64,000 nt of DNA from Archivesica marissinica. Taxonomy: Eukaryota; Mollusca; Bivalvia; Venerida; Vesicomyidae. The DNA is taken from assembly GCA_014843695.1 (NCBI GenBank), contig CM026403.1:8571728-8635727 (forward strand), read 5' to 3'. The notes under the pieces are model-generated. The model saw only the letters and a list, made by a program, of their open reading frames with translations, was not told where the DNA came from and searched no databases. The translations under genes and the position numbers were made by a program. Positions 34,374-46,020 of the stretch are shown here, in pieces (position 1 is the stretch's first letter; each line of letters starts with the position of its first letter).

Positions 34374-37300
34374 TCACAGCTTATTATAAATTCCTATTGC
34401 CTTGATAAATGATATGATGGACTCTACTCTGATAGAGTCGAAGAGTTTTTTAATGTTGTCCACATTGTAGTACTGCAACCGGATTGGTTGAAGGTCAACA
34501 CAGTATATTAAGATATGCTCCACCGTGTATAGAGTATTGCATGGGATACATTCTGGTGCATCATCTCGTGACAACAGCCATGAATGTGATATTCGAGAAT
34601 GACCAATCCTGAGACGGGCAAGAATGACTTCTTCTCGACGAATAGGCCTGTAAATTGGGCACCATTCGCCAAGTGTTGGTTTGACCGAATGAAGTTTGTT
34701 AAAAATTTCACCATCCCATTGGGCCTGCCAAGAGGATTGAATTAAGGTAAAAATTGTAGATTTAAAATCAGTATAACACACTTTAATCCTAGAAATGGAT
34801 AATGACAAAGCCAGCTTTGCATTCTGATCAGCCATTTCATTTCCTTTTATTCCCATATGACTCGGAAGCCAGCAGAACACAAATGTATTTGTTCTGAAAG
34901 GGAAGAAATCCTTTCAAGCAAAGTACAAACAATATGATTTTCAAACTTTTCATAATACAAAGCCTGTAAAACAGACAAGGAATCAGAGAAAATGATATAT
35001 TGAACATAGTGTGATTCCACTGCAAGATCTAGAGCGAGATCTATGGCCTTCAGTTCGGCAGAGAAAATTGAGGACTTGTTTGGACGTCTACATTTCCGAT
35101 TTTTATTCCCAAAGATTGCTGCTGACGCAACAGTGTCACCAGCTTTTGAACCATCTGTGTATATGGCTTTGAAGTCAGAATACAATTCCCTGATTTCATG
35201 ATATTTTGTTTGAAACTGGCTCCTGTCTGTAATAGACTTTTTATCAGAAGTGAGATCAAAGCGAAACTCGGCAGTTTTAAGGGTCCAAGGAGGAGAATCT
35301 GGGATTTTATACTGTGCAATAGATTTCATGTCAATATGTAGGTCATCTAGACATTGTTCCATGCTTATACCTAGTGGGGCAATAGCTCTCGGTTTTCTTT
35401 GAAACTGCACTTTAAATTGTGGTTGAAAGACCACTTTGTGAGCTGGGTTTAGAGGATTTGACTTGAGTTTCAGTAGGTATTGAAGAGCTAGCTTCTGTCG
35501 TCTAGCATACAGAGAGGGTTCATTTGCTTCAGCATAAAGACTTTTAACAGGGAAGTTCTGAAAGCTCCAAGGACTAATCGTAGACCGTGATTATGTATAG
35601 GATCAAGTATTTTCAGGTACGATTTTCGTGCAGATCCGTAAATTATCGAACCATAATCCAGCTTAGAGCGAACCAATGACCGATAGAGCCGTAGAAGTAC
35701 CTGTCTATCAGCTCCCCAATCGGAATGTGCCACAACCTTTAAAATATTTAGAGCTTTTTGACATTTCTTTTTTAAATTATTGATATGAGGAATGAATGAG
35801 AGTTTTTTTATCAAAGATAACACCTAAAAATTTGTATTCTGAGACTACTTCTACACGTGAGCCATCCAGGTAAATTTCTGGGTCTGGATGAAGTCCACGT
35901 AGATTACAAAAAATGCATACATTTAGTTTTTGATTTAGAAAATTTAAAACCATTTTCATCCGACCAAGTCTGAAGTTTATTCAGACATTGCTGGAGTTGG
36001 CGTTCTATTATGTTCATATTACTAGACCTGAAGCAAATAACAAAATCATCTACATAAAGGGAGCACTCAACCCTGGATTTATTGATTTAACAATATTGTT
36101 TATCTTAATACTAAACAATGTAACGGACAAAATACAACCCTGTGGTACACCCATCTGCTGTTCCCGAGCATCTGATAGGGTATTACAAACACGAACACGA
36201 AAAAGTCTTTCATTTAAAAATGCAGAAATAAATAATGGAAGGCGTCCTCTGAAGTCAAAGTCGTGAAGATCTTTTAAAATGCCATATTTCCAGGTTGTGT
36301 CATAAGCACTCTCAAGGTCGAAAAATACTGAAGCAACATGTTGTTTATTGACAAAGCCCTCTCTTATAAATGTTTCGAAACGAACTAGATGATCCAGTGT
36401 GCTTCGCTGCTGACGAAAGCCACTCTGGACATTAACAATTAAATGATTTGATTCGAGAAACCATACAAGCCGGTTGTTTACCATTCTTTCCATAGTTTTA
36501 CATATAAAACTTGTTAACGCTATGGGTCTATAGTTGTTTGGATCCTTTTTATCCTTATCTGGTTTTGGTATTGGGATGACTAAAGCCTCCCTCCAAGATG
36601 TAGGAAATTCACCAGTTTGCCATATAGAATTAAACATGTCCAATAATATAAAGAGGGAGGAGCTAGGTAGATGTTTTAAGAATTGATAGTGGATCTTATC
36701 TGGACCTGGGGATGTATCATGTGCTTTTGACAAAGCAGACTTTAGTTCTTTAAGATTAAATAGTTTGTTGTAATGTTCTTTGTTCTTTGAATTGAAGTTT
36801 AGTTTTTTCTTTTCTTTAGTGTCTTTGAATTTCTGAAATTTTTGTGAATAATTATTTGCTGATTATTTTTGTGCAAATGTTTCTGCTAAGGTGTTTGAAA
36901 TTTCCAGAGGTGTGGTGATTTGTTTGTTGTTTGTAGTGAGGTGGCTAATAGGTGAAGTACCTTTGCCATTAATTTTTCTTATCATGTCCCACGTTTTCTT
37001 AGTTGTTGTTCTGTTATTTAGTCTTGATATGTATTGTTTCCAACATTTGCGTTTGCTGCTTTGTATTGTACGTCATGCTTTTGCTCTATATATGCGAATG
37101 TTGTTTAAATTTTCTGTGGTGGGTCTCAAATTGAATTTTCTTATGGCCGATTTCCTATTTTGGATGGCTTTCTTACAATCATCATCATACCAGGGTTTGT
37201 ATGGTCTCTTTGGATTAGGTGAAGTCTGAGGTATGGATTGTTCTGCTGCTTTTATTAGTAATGTAGTGAATAGCTGTGTTTGATCACGACAATCCTTGAA

Positions 37301-38053
37301 TGTTTCATATGAAATTGTTTGTTTACAAAGTTGTTGGAATTTAGTCCAATTTGCTTTAGAAAGTTTCCATCTTCTGGGTTGACTATAAGCTGTTGGCTGA
37401 TTTTCAGATATGAGGATGGGGAAGTGGTCGCTTCCGTGGAGATCATCATCGACTTTCCATGAGAAGTCTGGAAGTATGACTGGGCTACATAGTGTAAGAT
37501 CTATTGCAGAATAGGATCCTGTTCCTGGGTGTAAATATGTTTTGGAAGATGGATCGTTCATGTAAGAAAGAGAATTATCAGAGATGAAATTCTCTATCTG
37601 GAGACCTCTTTGATTTGTATTATTACAACCCCAGATGATGTTATGTGCATTGAAATCACCTATTAGAATATATGGAGAGGGTAATTGTATTATAAGATCA
37701 TTCAGCCTATGTTCTTCAATTGGTTTACTTGGGGGAAGATATAGTGAACACAGTGTGATAGTGCTATGTAATGACAGTCTTACAGCAACAGCTTGTAAGT
37801 TTGTATTTAACAGTAATTCCTTATGTGGAACACTATTATTGACGATGATAGATACCCCACCCTGGGCTTTATCACCATCACTGTATATTTTATTGAAAAT
37901 GGTGTGATGTTTTATAGAAATTGTATCATTTTGTTTCAAAAATGTTTCTTGAAGGCATAACGCAGCAGGTTTATGTTCTTGCACTAAAAGAGAAAGCTCT
38001 GCAAAATTAGATTTTAAACCTCGACAATTCCACTGGATAATTCCATTGGCCAT
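34374..38053 (-). pseudogene. ORF2 of the I/Nimb-like element (endonuclease, RT, RNase H), disrupted
   Basis: Translation starts at MANGIIQWNCRGLKSN (38053). The endonuclease carries QETF, GDFNAHN, SYSAIDLTLC and GSDHFPI. The RT carries SPGPDKIHYQFLK, FFDLESAYDTTW, GVPQGCILSVTLFSIKIN and, in a shifted frame, LYVDDFVICF. RNase H shows AIYTDGSKAG, SAELKAIDLAL and FSDSLSVLQAL, then in another frame CWLPSHMGIKGNEMAD. It ends after C-x2-C-x7-H-x4-C (PECIPCNTLYTVEHILIYC) at 34374. Breaks: TGA after IRIYRAKA (37073), TAA near 36860, and frameshifts near 36070, 35940, 35820, 35530 and 34850. Several breaks fall in A or T runs, so assembly errors may account for some. The catalytic motifs are all readable, so the copy is young or recently lost. 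Confidence 0.9.
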
Positions 38054-38136
38054 TATGGAGAGATTAATTATTAAAAATATTATACCGATATTTACATAAT
38101 TATTATTCATAGATAAAATATAAAGTTAAAAATATA

Positions 38137-39603
38137 TTAAGTGGCATCCTGCAACGACTGGAGGTTCTTGCTCCAGCCACCCTCGCCATCTTGCCAGGTC
38201 ATAGACTCGGACTTGTCCGAGTCTGATGCCTCGCCCTCCAGATTGTCATCGTCCGTGTCCAAATCCGAGTATCTATTGCTTGTAGACACTGGACTGGACA
38301 CTGTGTGTTTATCTGATTGTTTATCTGAGTGTATATGTTTATTTTTCTGCTGTCTGGAAGTGACAGCAGATTGCTTTTTTGTTGAAGTTGATGCTTGTTG
38401 AGCTGTAGATTCTTTTTTAGTAGGTATTGGGTTTTGATGAAGTTGATGTTGTTTTTGGTTGAATGTGTTTTTCTTGTGTATTGTTGTTTCGAGTGTTTTT
38501 TGTTGTTGGATTCTTGTGTATGTTTGTTTTTGCTTGTTTTTGTTTGTCTGCTGTAGGTTTAGTTGTTTGTGGTGTATTTTGATTTGTAAGCGTAGGTTTA
38601 GGTGTTTGTGGTGTATTTTGATTTGTAAGCTGGTCAAGATGAGAAGAACTATCAGAACCAGGGAATAACTGCATTATTTCTGTTTTTTTGTCTGGAAATA
38701 TTTGGCAAAGTTTTGTCAACAAGTTTTTGCAAGTTTTGCATTCAACAGAAGCTGTTTTAGCAACACTTGCATAGCTTGGCTGATTTTCGGATTTGTACCG
38801 AGATTCATAAATTTTTCTTGCATCCTGGAATGAAATGTTTTCCAAATATTTGATCTTAACAATTTCTTTTTCTTTTTTCCAGGAGACACAGTCTTTAGAA
38901 TTGGATATATGATCAGCGCCACAATTGGCGCATTTATTTGTGTTGGGGCAGTTGTTCTCTTGATGTTGTGGAGCAGTCTCAGCACACTTGGAGCATACAG
39001 ACTCGTTCCGACACCTATCCTCATGATGACCATACTTCTGGCATTTAAAGCATCTAAGAGGGTTAGGTACATATATGTCGACGGTGACAATCTCGTAGCC
39101 GACTTTGATACGTGACGGGATGACTGGTGTGTCACATGTAATTATATATGTGTTTGTGAGTTTTATTTCGTTGTTACGTTTTATAGATATTCTCTTCACG
39201 TCAATGATCCCTTGACTTGACAAACCTTCTTTGATCTCATCCAAAGAGCAGGAAGATAATTCCCTGCACCTGATGACACCTTTGGATGAGTTCAAAGATT
39301 TGTGGGGACTGACCTTCACAGAATGTCCAAAGACGGTGTTCGTTGATAATAAATTCTGAGATTGAGCTTTTGAAGTAATTTCAACCAAAAGACTTCCATT
39401 TCGAAGACTTTTAACAGATTTAGGTGTACCTAGGATAGATTTCATTTGCTTTTCAATGACGAAAGGGGAAATTTTTGTGATAGGTTTTGAACTGTCTACA
39501 GCCTCAATGAGAATGAAGCGAGGGAAGTTCACTCTATGTTGTTCAACAGGATCATCATCGGATTCACTTAGTGCACGCTTGGCTTTTTTTTTAGTGGAAC
39601 TCA
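38137..39603 (-). CDS. ORF1 of the I/Nimb-like element (zinc-knuckle nucleic-acid-binding protein)
   Basis: The likely start is MSSTKKKAKRALSESDDD at 39603; an upstream in-frame Met at 39694 lies in UTR-like sequence. After a ~150-residue RRM-like region, three zinc knuckles follow: CFKCQKYGHHEDRC, CSKCAETAPQHQENNC and CANCGADHISNSKDC. The C-terminal part is Gln/Lys/Thr-rich. The first frame stops at 38417. An overlapping frame continues to 38137 with an acidic end (DLDTDDDNLEGEASDSD, then GGWSKNLQSLQDAT), so a frameshift near 38.4-38.6 kb may have separated the native C terminus. It precedes ORF2 by under 100 bp. The product would coat the element RNA. Confidence 0.82.
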
Positions 39604-40207
39604 TAATAGTAATATATAGTTCATCGTCAATGCTCCCCACCCGTCTCAGAGCCCAACAAGGGGACATGATCTGGGGAAATCCATCACAGATCATGACAGG
39701 GATACATCAATGATATACTCAGAATGAAAGGACTAGACCGGACAAGTGTATTCCCACAGAAGGTCCTACCAAGTTTAGACTATCCTTGGGAGGTTACAAA
39801 AGTCAATCAAACATCAAACTTTCACCCGATTAGCCCATGAGCCACCGCCTTCTAGGGCATCAAAAAGACGACAATGAAAGAGTATAAATATTTAGAGAAT
39901 CAATATTTGTTTTCAAGACAAATTTTGAAAATATGTGTTTAAGATTAACGATGCCCTAGGGCTCGGCATGACCAGCCGATTGATCAAGGACGGGCTTTCC
40001 TGACCTCCCGTTTAACGCAACTTAAGGCCGAAGTGGTGTGTTGTGGAAACAGGGTATTATTTGCCAACACTGATTCTACTCAACCACCAGGATCCTCTCA
40101 TCAGGCGACACAGGTCTCCGCCCACGGCAAACAGGCAGGCACATTTGGGGGGGTTGTACCCCTCTGTAGTGCGACAGCTGGGATATTCTAACTACCCAGC
40201 TGGGGGA

Positions 40208-40970
40208 GAGGGATAATGTCACTGAGGGATAATGTCACTGAGGGATAATGTCACTGAGGGATAATGTAACTGAGGGATAATGTAACTGAGGGATAATGTT
40301 GCTGAGAGATAATGTCACTGAGGGATAATGTAACTGAGGGATAATGTAACAGGGATAATGTAACTGAGGAATAATGTCGCTGAGGGATAATGTAACTGAG
40401 GGATAATGTCGCTGAGGGATAATGTCGCTGAGGGATAATGTCACTGAGGGATAATGTAACTGAGGGATAATGTAACTGAGGGATAATGTCACTGAGGGAT
40501 AATGGTAGAGTGATAGTGTCACTGAGGGATAATAGCGCTGAGGGATAATATTGCTGAGGGATAATGTCAGTGAGGGATAATGTAACTGAGGGATAATGTA
40601 ACTGAGTGATAATGTAACTGAGGACTGAGGGATAATGTAACTGAGGGATAATGTAACAGAGGGATAATGTAACTGAGGGATAATGTAACTGAGGGATAAT
40701 GTAACTGAGGGATAATGTAACTGAGGGATAATGTAACTGAGGGATAATGTCGCTGAGGGATAATGTCGCTGAGGGATAATGTCGCTGAGGGATAATGTCG
40801 CTGAGGGATAATGGTACAGAGTGATAGTGTCACTGAGGGATAATAGCGCTGAGGGATAATGTCGCTGAGGGATAATGGTACAGAGTGATAGTGTCACTGA
40901 GGGATAATAGCGCTGAGGGATAATGGTACAGAGTGATAGTGTCACAGGGATAATAGCGCTGAGGGATAAT
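40208..40970. repeat. 16-bp minisatellite, right part, about 47 copies
   Basis: This is the same unit as 32343-34161, here mainly 'gtaactgagggataat' and 'gtcgctgagggataat', with a local block 'ggtacagagtgatagt' repeated four times at the right end. The variant mix differs from the left part. Confidence 0.96.
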
Positions 40971-41299
40971 AATATATACGAGATAAATGAGATAGCATTG
41001 TACATAAATAATACTCCAATCATGAAAAATGAAGACATGCATAAAGCTAAGATTAAATGAATTCTGTGAGGCAGGTATTTAGCTCTTTACATGCTAGCGG
41101 TGAAAATAGCAGTTAACCGTGTCATGGAATTTCATTGGAATTGTACGCAAACGACACAATTCTAATGAAATTGAATGACATATTACCAAAGTTTCAGCTT
41201 CAAATAAGAAAACCACATTAATGAATTGTCGTCTGCTACAATTATTTGAACTATTGATAGCCTTTTTTTACCAAGTATGCAAAGAGTTAATGGACAGAA
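40971..41299. other. Intron 2 spacer between two satellites
   Basis: About 330 bp of AT-rich single-copy-looking sequence, with no exon or repeat family recognised. Confidence 0.5.
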
Positions 41300-43624
41300 T
41301 GGACTGTATTATATAATACATAACCATTGCTAGAAGTAAGTATGTGTATTGCATAATATATAACCATTGCTAGAAGTAAGTATGTGTATTGCATAATACA
41401 TAACCATTGCTAGAAGTAAGTATGTGTATTGCATAATACATAACCATTGCTAGAAGTAAGTATGTGTATTGCATAATACATAACCATTGCTAGAAGTATG
41501 TGTATTGCATAATACATAACCATTGCTAGAAGTAAGTATGTGTATTGCATAATACATAACCATTGCTAGAAGTAAGTATGTGTATTGCATAATACATAAC
41601 CATTGCTAGAAGTATGTGTATTGCATAATACATAACCATTGCTAGAAGTAAGTATGTGTATTACATAATACATAACCATTGCTAGAAGTAAGTATGTGTA
41701 TTGCATAATACATAACCATTGCTAGAATTAAGTATGTGTATTCCATAATACATAACCGTTGCTAGAAGTAAGTATGTGTATTGCATAATACATAACCATT
41801 GCTAGAAGTAAGTATGTGTATTCCATAATATATAACCATTGCTAGAAGTAAGTATGTGTATTCCATAATACATAACCATTGCTAGAAGTAAGTATGTGTA
41901 TTGTGTATTGCATAATACATAACCATTGCTAGAAGTAAGTATGTGTATTCCATAATATATAACCATTGCTAGAAGTAAGTATGTGTATTGCATAATACAT
42001 AACCATTGCTAGAAGTAAGTATGTGTATTGCATAATACATAACCATTGCTAGAAGTAAGTAGAAGTAAGTATGTGTATTGCATAATACATAACCATTGCT
42101 AGAAGTAAGTATGTGTATTGCATAATACACAACCATTGCTAGAAGTAAGTATGTGTATTGCATAATACATAACCATTGCTAGAAGTAAGTATGTGTATTG
42201 CATAATACACAACCATTGCTAGAAGTAAGTATATGTGTATTGCATAATACATAGCCATTGCTAGAAGTAAGTATGTGTATTGCATAATACATAACCATTG
42301 CTAGAAGTAAGTATGTGTATTGCATAATACATAACCATTGCTAGAAGTAAGTATGTGTATTTCCATACTACATAACCATTGCTAAAGTAAGTATGTGTAT
42401 TGCATAATACATACCATTGCTAGAAGTAAGTATGTGTATTGCATAATACATAACCATTGCTAGAAGTAAGTATGTGTATTCCATAATATATAACCATTGC
42501 TAGAAGTAAGTATGTGTATTGCATAATACATAACCATTGCTAGAAGTAAGTATGTGTATTCCATAATACATAACCATTGCTAGAAGTAAGTATGTGTATT
42601 GCATAATAAATAACCGTTGCTAGAAGTAAGTATGTGTATTCCATAATATATAACCATTGCTAGAAGTAAGTATGTGTATTCCATAATACATAACCGTTGC
42701 TAGAAGTATGTGTATTGCATACTACATAACCATTGCTAGAAGTAAGTATGTGTATTGCATAATACATAACCATTGCTAGAAGTAAGTATGTGCATTGCAT
42801 AATACATAACCATTGCTAGAAGTAAGTATGTGTATTGCATAATACATAACCATTGCTAGAAGTAAGTATGTGCATTGCATAATACATAACCATTGCTAGA
42901 AGTAAGTATGTGTATTGCATAATGCATAACCATTGCTAGAAGTAAGTATGTGTATTGCATAATACATAACCATTGCTAGAAGTAAGTATGTGTATTGCAT
43001 AATACACAACCATTGCTAGAAGTAAGTATGTGTATTGCATAATACATAACCATTGCTAGAAGTAAGTATGTGTATTCCATAATATATAACCATTGCTAGA
43101 AGTAAGTATGTGTATTGCATAATACATAACCATTGCTAGAAGTAAGTATGTGTATTGCATAATACATAACCATTGCTAGAAGTAAGTATGTGTATTGCAT
43201 AATACATAACCATTGCTAGAAGTAAGTATGTGTATTGCATAATACATAACCATTGCTAGAAGTAAGTATGTGTATTGCATAATACATAACCATTGCTAGA
43301 AGTAAGTATGTGTATTGCATAATACATAACCATTGCTAGAAGTAAGTATGTGTATTGCATAATACATAACCATTGCTAGAAGTAAGTATGTGTATTGCAT
43401 AATACATAACCATTGCTAGAAGTAAGTATGTGTATTGCATAATACATAACCATTGCTAGAAGTAAGTATGTGTATTGCATAATACATAACCGTTGCTAGA
43501 AGTAAGTATGTGTATTGCATAATACATAACCATTGCTAGAAGTATGTGTATTGCATAATACATAACCGTTGCTAGAAGTAAGTATGTGTATTATATAATA
43601 CATAACCGTTGCTAGAAGTAAGTA
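41300..43624. repeat. 40-bp minisatellite, about 58 copies, ending at the exon 2 donor
   Basis: The unit is 'attgcataatacataaccat' then 'tgctagaagtaagtatgtgt'. Variants are ccataatata, short units lacking 'aagt' and cacaacc. A near-uniform run lies at 43.08-43.5 kb. The right edge coincides with the exon 2 donor: on the minus strand the intron begins GTACTTACTTCTAGC, which is the unit except for its first base. Confidence 0.97.
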
Positions 43625-43625
43625 C

Positions 43626-43685
43626 CCTGTTTGGCAGCTCCTCCAAGATGTACAACTCATGGTTCTCTCTCTTGACACCAAACAC
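43626..43685 (-). CDS. BAIAP3-like: BAIAP3/UNC13D-like gene, exon 2 (pre-C2A helix)
   Basis: This is a 60-nt, 20-codon phase 0-0 exon on the minus strand, with acceptor ATATTTGGACAG|GTGTTTG and donor AACAGG|GTACTTAC. It encodes VFGVKRENHELYILEELPNR. In BAIAP3/UNC13D proteins the segment before C2A reads [AV]-F-x-V-x-x-E-x-H-x-x-x-L. F-G-V-K-R-E-N-H-E-L fits with no gap, and it links exon 1 (ends LLDHLRE) to exon 3 (starts TRKIQVNIF) at the expected spacing. An alternative acceptor 21 nt upstream (TTTACTAG) would add seven in-frame residues. The donor is the weakest of the set (GTACTT). Confidence 0.85.
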
Positions 43686-43781
43686 CTGTCCAAATATAAC
43701 TGTCCACTAGTAAACACATACATGTATGCATGTATTTATAACTGCTTGCTTGAAAGTACATCAAAATCAACAGACTGATCT

Positions 43782-44052
43782 GTAGTCCAGTGGTAAAACG
43801 CTGGACTGGTAATCCAGGGATCGCAGGTTTGATCCCCCGTCTGACCCTAATAAAATTAACAGTCTTTCAGATGGGACTATAAACCGAGGTCTCATGTCGG
43901 TGCTGTACACCGTGCACGTAAAAGAACCAGAGGAGACTCTGGAATGGTCTCTGTCTGTATCATTACACTATCCTCCAAAAATCTAAAATGATCTCTTCAG
44001 GAGGCGTCGCTCATATGGGCAACCGGTAGATACGATAAATAAACGTAACACA
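43782..44052 (+). mobile_element. Type-A SINE, full
   Basis: The head 'ctgtagtccagtggtaaaac' (A box), anticodon-like arm ctgga-ctggtaa-tccag (GGT, Thr-like), and B box 'ggtttgatccc' are followed by the body 'gtgcacgtaaaagaaccaga' and the end 'gataaataaacgtaacacac'. It lies in intron 1. Confidence 0.92.
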
Positions 44053-44269
44053 CCCATCAGTTGTAAAATAGTATGTATTCCAGTTGTGATTCTTTTAAAA
44101 TGCAATGATGTACATTGTATTTAAAACTGACTGTCGAAAAGCCCTTTCATTGTCGTAACTGTATGAGGTCATGTGGTGCAAATCCAGTGATCGTGACTTT
44201 CATCTCCACCCACATCATAATAATAATTTTAACGCGAGTGATGGTAAATAGACGCTTAATATAGAAATA

Positions 44270-44467
44270 ATATAATGACTGCACTGTGTATTCAGGGATC
44301 GTAGGTTCGATCCCCCGTCTGACCGTAATAATATTAATGTTCAGTCTTTCAGAATAGACTTTAAACAAGAGGTCTCGTGTCGGTGATTTACACAGTGCAC
44401 ATAAATGAACAAGAGGAGACTCTGGAATGGGTCTCTATCTGTATCATTGCACTATCCTCCAAAAATA
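44270..44467 (+). mobile_element. Type-A SINE, 5' and 3' truncated
   Basis: It begins within the anticodon arm ('gtattcagggatcgtaggtt'), keeps the B box and body, and stops at 'tatcctccaaaaatag'. Confidence 0.82.
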
Positions 44468-44998
44468 GATGGGTATCTGTGAGTTGAACGACCTTTATAA
44501 CCATTGGTAGCTTCCTATAGCCATAAACATAAAAATGCCAAATATACAATACAAATCAGGTCAGGTCGGGGGGTGGGGTGTTTAAGGGGGTAAGTTAAGT
44601 TTTTTTCCGGAAACCCCAGAAAGTTTTAAGTTGACCTACACATTGATTCTAGCCAAGCTAGTCCCTGATAATTTTAGCAGTAATATATATAATGTGCTTC
44701 CAGGAGCGGATGATAAAAAAAGAGTGATTACATAGTCATATATTTCCATTTCTTAATAAATATTTATTCAGATCTGTTAATATATTGAAAGGTTGATTGT
44801 GAAATTACTATATTTTGTAACCTCCCTTTATACATATTTAAAACACTATCGTGACGTCATACCTTTGTACATGCAGTCCATTATTATTAATATTGGACTG
44901 GTGTCAAAAGGCCAGAGTATTATATTAAATCCTACGCGTACATGTACAAAATTAACGATTTTAATTAGTAGGATCGTGTTATATAAGTGTGTGTTTCA

Positions 44999-45120
44999 AG
45001 TAAGATATAAGCCTCAAACGAATCCAATATGTAAAATATAGTCACTGTGTTCGGCGCAACGTGCCTCACACAGTCCAATAGTTTACATATTGGATCGTTT
45101 GCGGCTTATATCCTATACTT
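44999..45120. repeat. Near-perfect inverted repeat (hairpin) of ~35-bp arms
   Basis: The left arm 'gatataagcctcaaacgaat' + 'ccaatatgtaaa' pairs with the right arm 'gtttacatattggatcgttt' + 'gcggcttatatcc'. The loop contains a second short pair, 'actgtgt'/'acacagt'. It has no TIR-type flanks. Confidence 0.8.
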
Positions 45121-45167
45121 ATTTACATAATCACAAATATTTTGTTGATGATATTTACTTGAAATGT

Positions 45168-45455
45168 GTGTTTTACGTTTATTTATCGTCGCTACTGGCG
45201 CAGCCCATATGAGCGACGCCTCCTGAAGAGATTAGTTATTTTAGATTTTGGAGGATAGTGCATGATTCAGACAGAGACCCATTCCAGAGTCTCCTCTGGT
45301 TCTTTTACGTGCACGGTGTACAGCACCGACATGAGACCTCGGTTTATAGTCCCATCTGAAAGACTGTTAATTTTATTAGGGTCAGACGGGGGATCGAACC
45401 TGCGATCCCTGGATTACCAGTCCAGCATGTTACCACTGGACTACAGATCCGTCTG
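45168..45455 (-). mobile_element. Type-A SINE, full, minus strand
   Basis: It ends on the plus strand in 'ctggactacagatccgtctg', the complement of the type-A head, with 'gggggatcgaacctgcgatc' as the B box and 'tgttttacgtttatttatcg' as the 3' end. Confidence 0.92.
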
Positions 45456-45539
45456 TATTACCTGAAGATAACATTAGGATTCATTTCTATATGAATCATT
45501 GAGAGCTCATAGAAACTTACAAACTTACAATGTACCTAT

Positions 45540-46020
45540 TCTAAATGATCGCGTCAATCCTGAGGCCTAAAGCCAACGCTGTCAGGGGATCCCGCGGAAA
45601 CAGTGAGCGTATACCAATTTAGACAACAGTGCCATTGGGGATCTGAGCAGAGCCAGGTAGCTTATACCATCTTATCTTACTCAAGTAAATCCCCGAGTCT
45701 CCACAGTGACATATCCCAGGGGGGCCAGTGAGCTCACATTCTTACCTCTCTCAGATGATCCAGTAAATCCCCAAGCCTCAAGCCAACAGTGTCATCAGGG
45801 GTTCCCAGGGGGCCAGTGAGCTCACATTCTTACCTCTCTCAGATGATCCAGTAAATCCCCAAGCCTCAAGCCAACAGTGTCATCAGGGGTTCCCAGGGGG
45901 CCAGTGAGCTCACATTCTTACCTCTCTCAGATGATCCAGTAAATCCCCAAGCCTCAAGCCAACAGTGTCAGGGGTTCCCAGGGGGGCCAGTGAGCTCACA
46001 TGCTTACCTCTCTCAGATGA
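45540..46020. repeat. 88-bp tandem array built from the end of exon 1 and its splice donor
   Basis: Units carry (plus strand) 'cttacctctctcagatgatc' then 'cagtaaatccccaagcctca' then 'agccaacagtgtcatcaggg'. On the minus strand that is the last ~65 nt of exon 1, GAGAG|GTAAGA and ~25 nt of intron. Clean extra donors lie at 45917-45921, 45829-45833 and 45741-45745, each 86-88 bp apart. Two more degenerate copies continue to 45540, so similarity falls with distance from the exon. Confidence 0.92.

Larger units (their letters stand above)
34162..40207 (-). mobile_element. I/Nimb-like non-LTR retrotransposon, full length but broken
   Basis: A ~6.0-kb element on the minus strand runs from a GC-richer 5' UTR (starting near 40207, 'agctgggtagttagaatatc') through ORF1 and ORF2 to a 3' end with short 'cattcattcatt' repeats at 34162. 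Satellite units flank it on both sides, and 'gagggataat' at each border may be the target duplication, though the repeats make this ambiguous. An APE endonuclease, RT, RNase H and terminal CCHC-like motif in ORF2, with three zinc knuckles in ORF1, is the arrangement of the I and Nimb clades (Nimbus is known from the snail Biomphalaria). Confidence 0.9.

Noticed and set aside
36891..39713. Plus-strand ORFs inside the retrotransposon
   Set aside because: They are antisense shadows of ORF1 and ORF2, whose minus-strand motifs are unmistakable.
32327..41042. Minus-strand SLSxIIPQxHYP-type repeat ORFs
   Set aside because: A 16-bp unit without stops is open in all three frames; no coding signal beyond the repeat.
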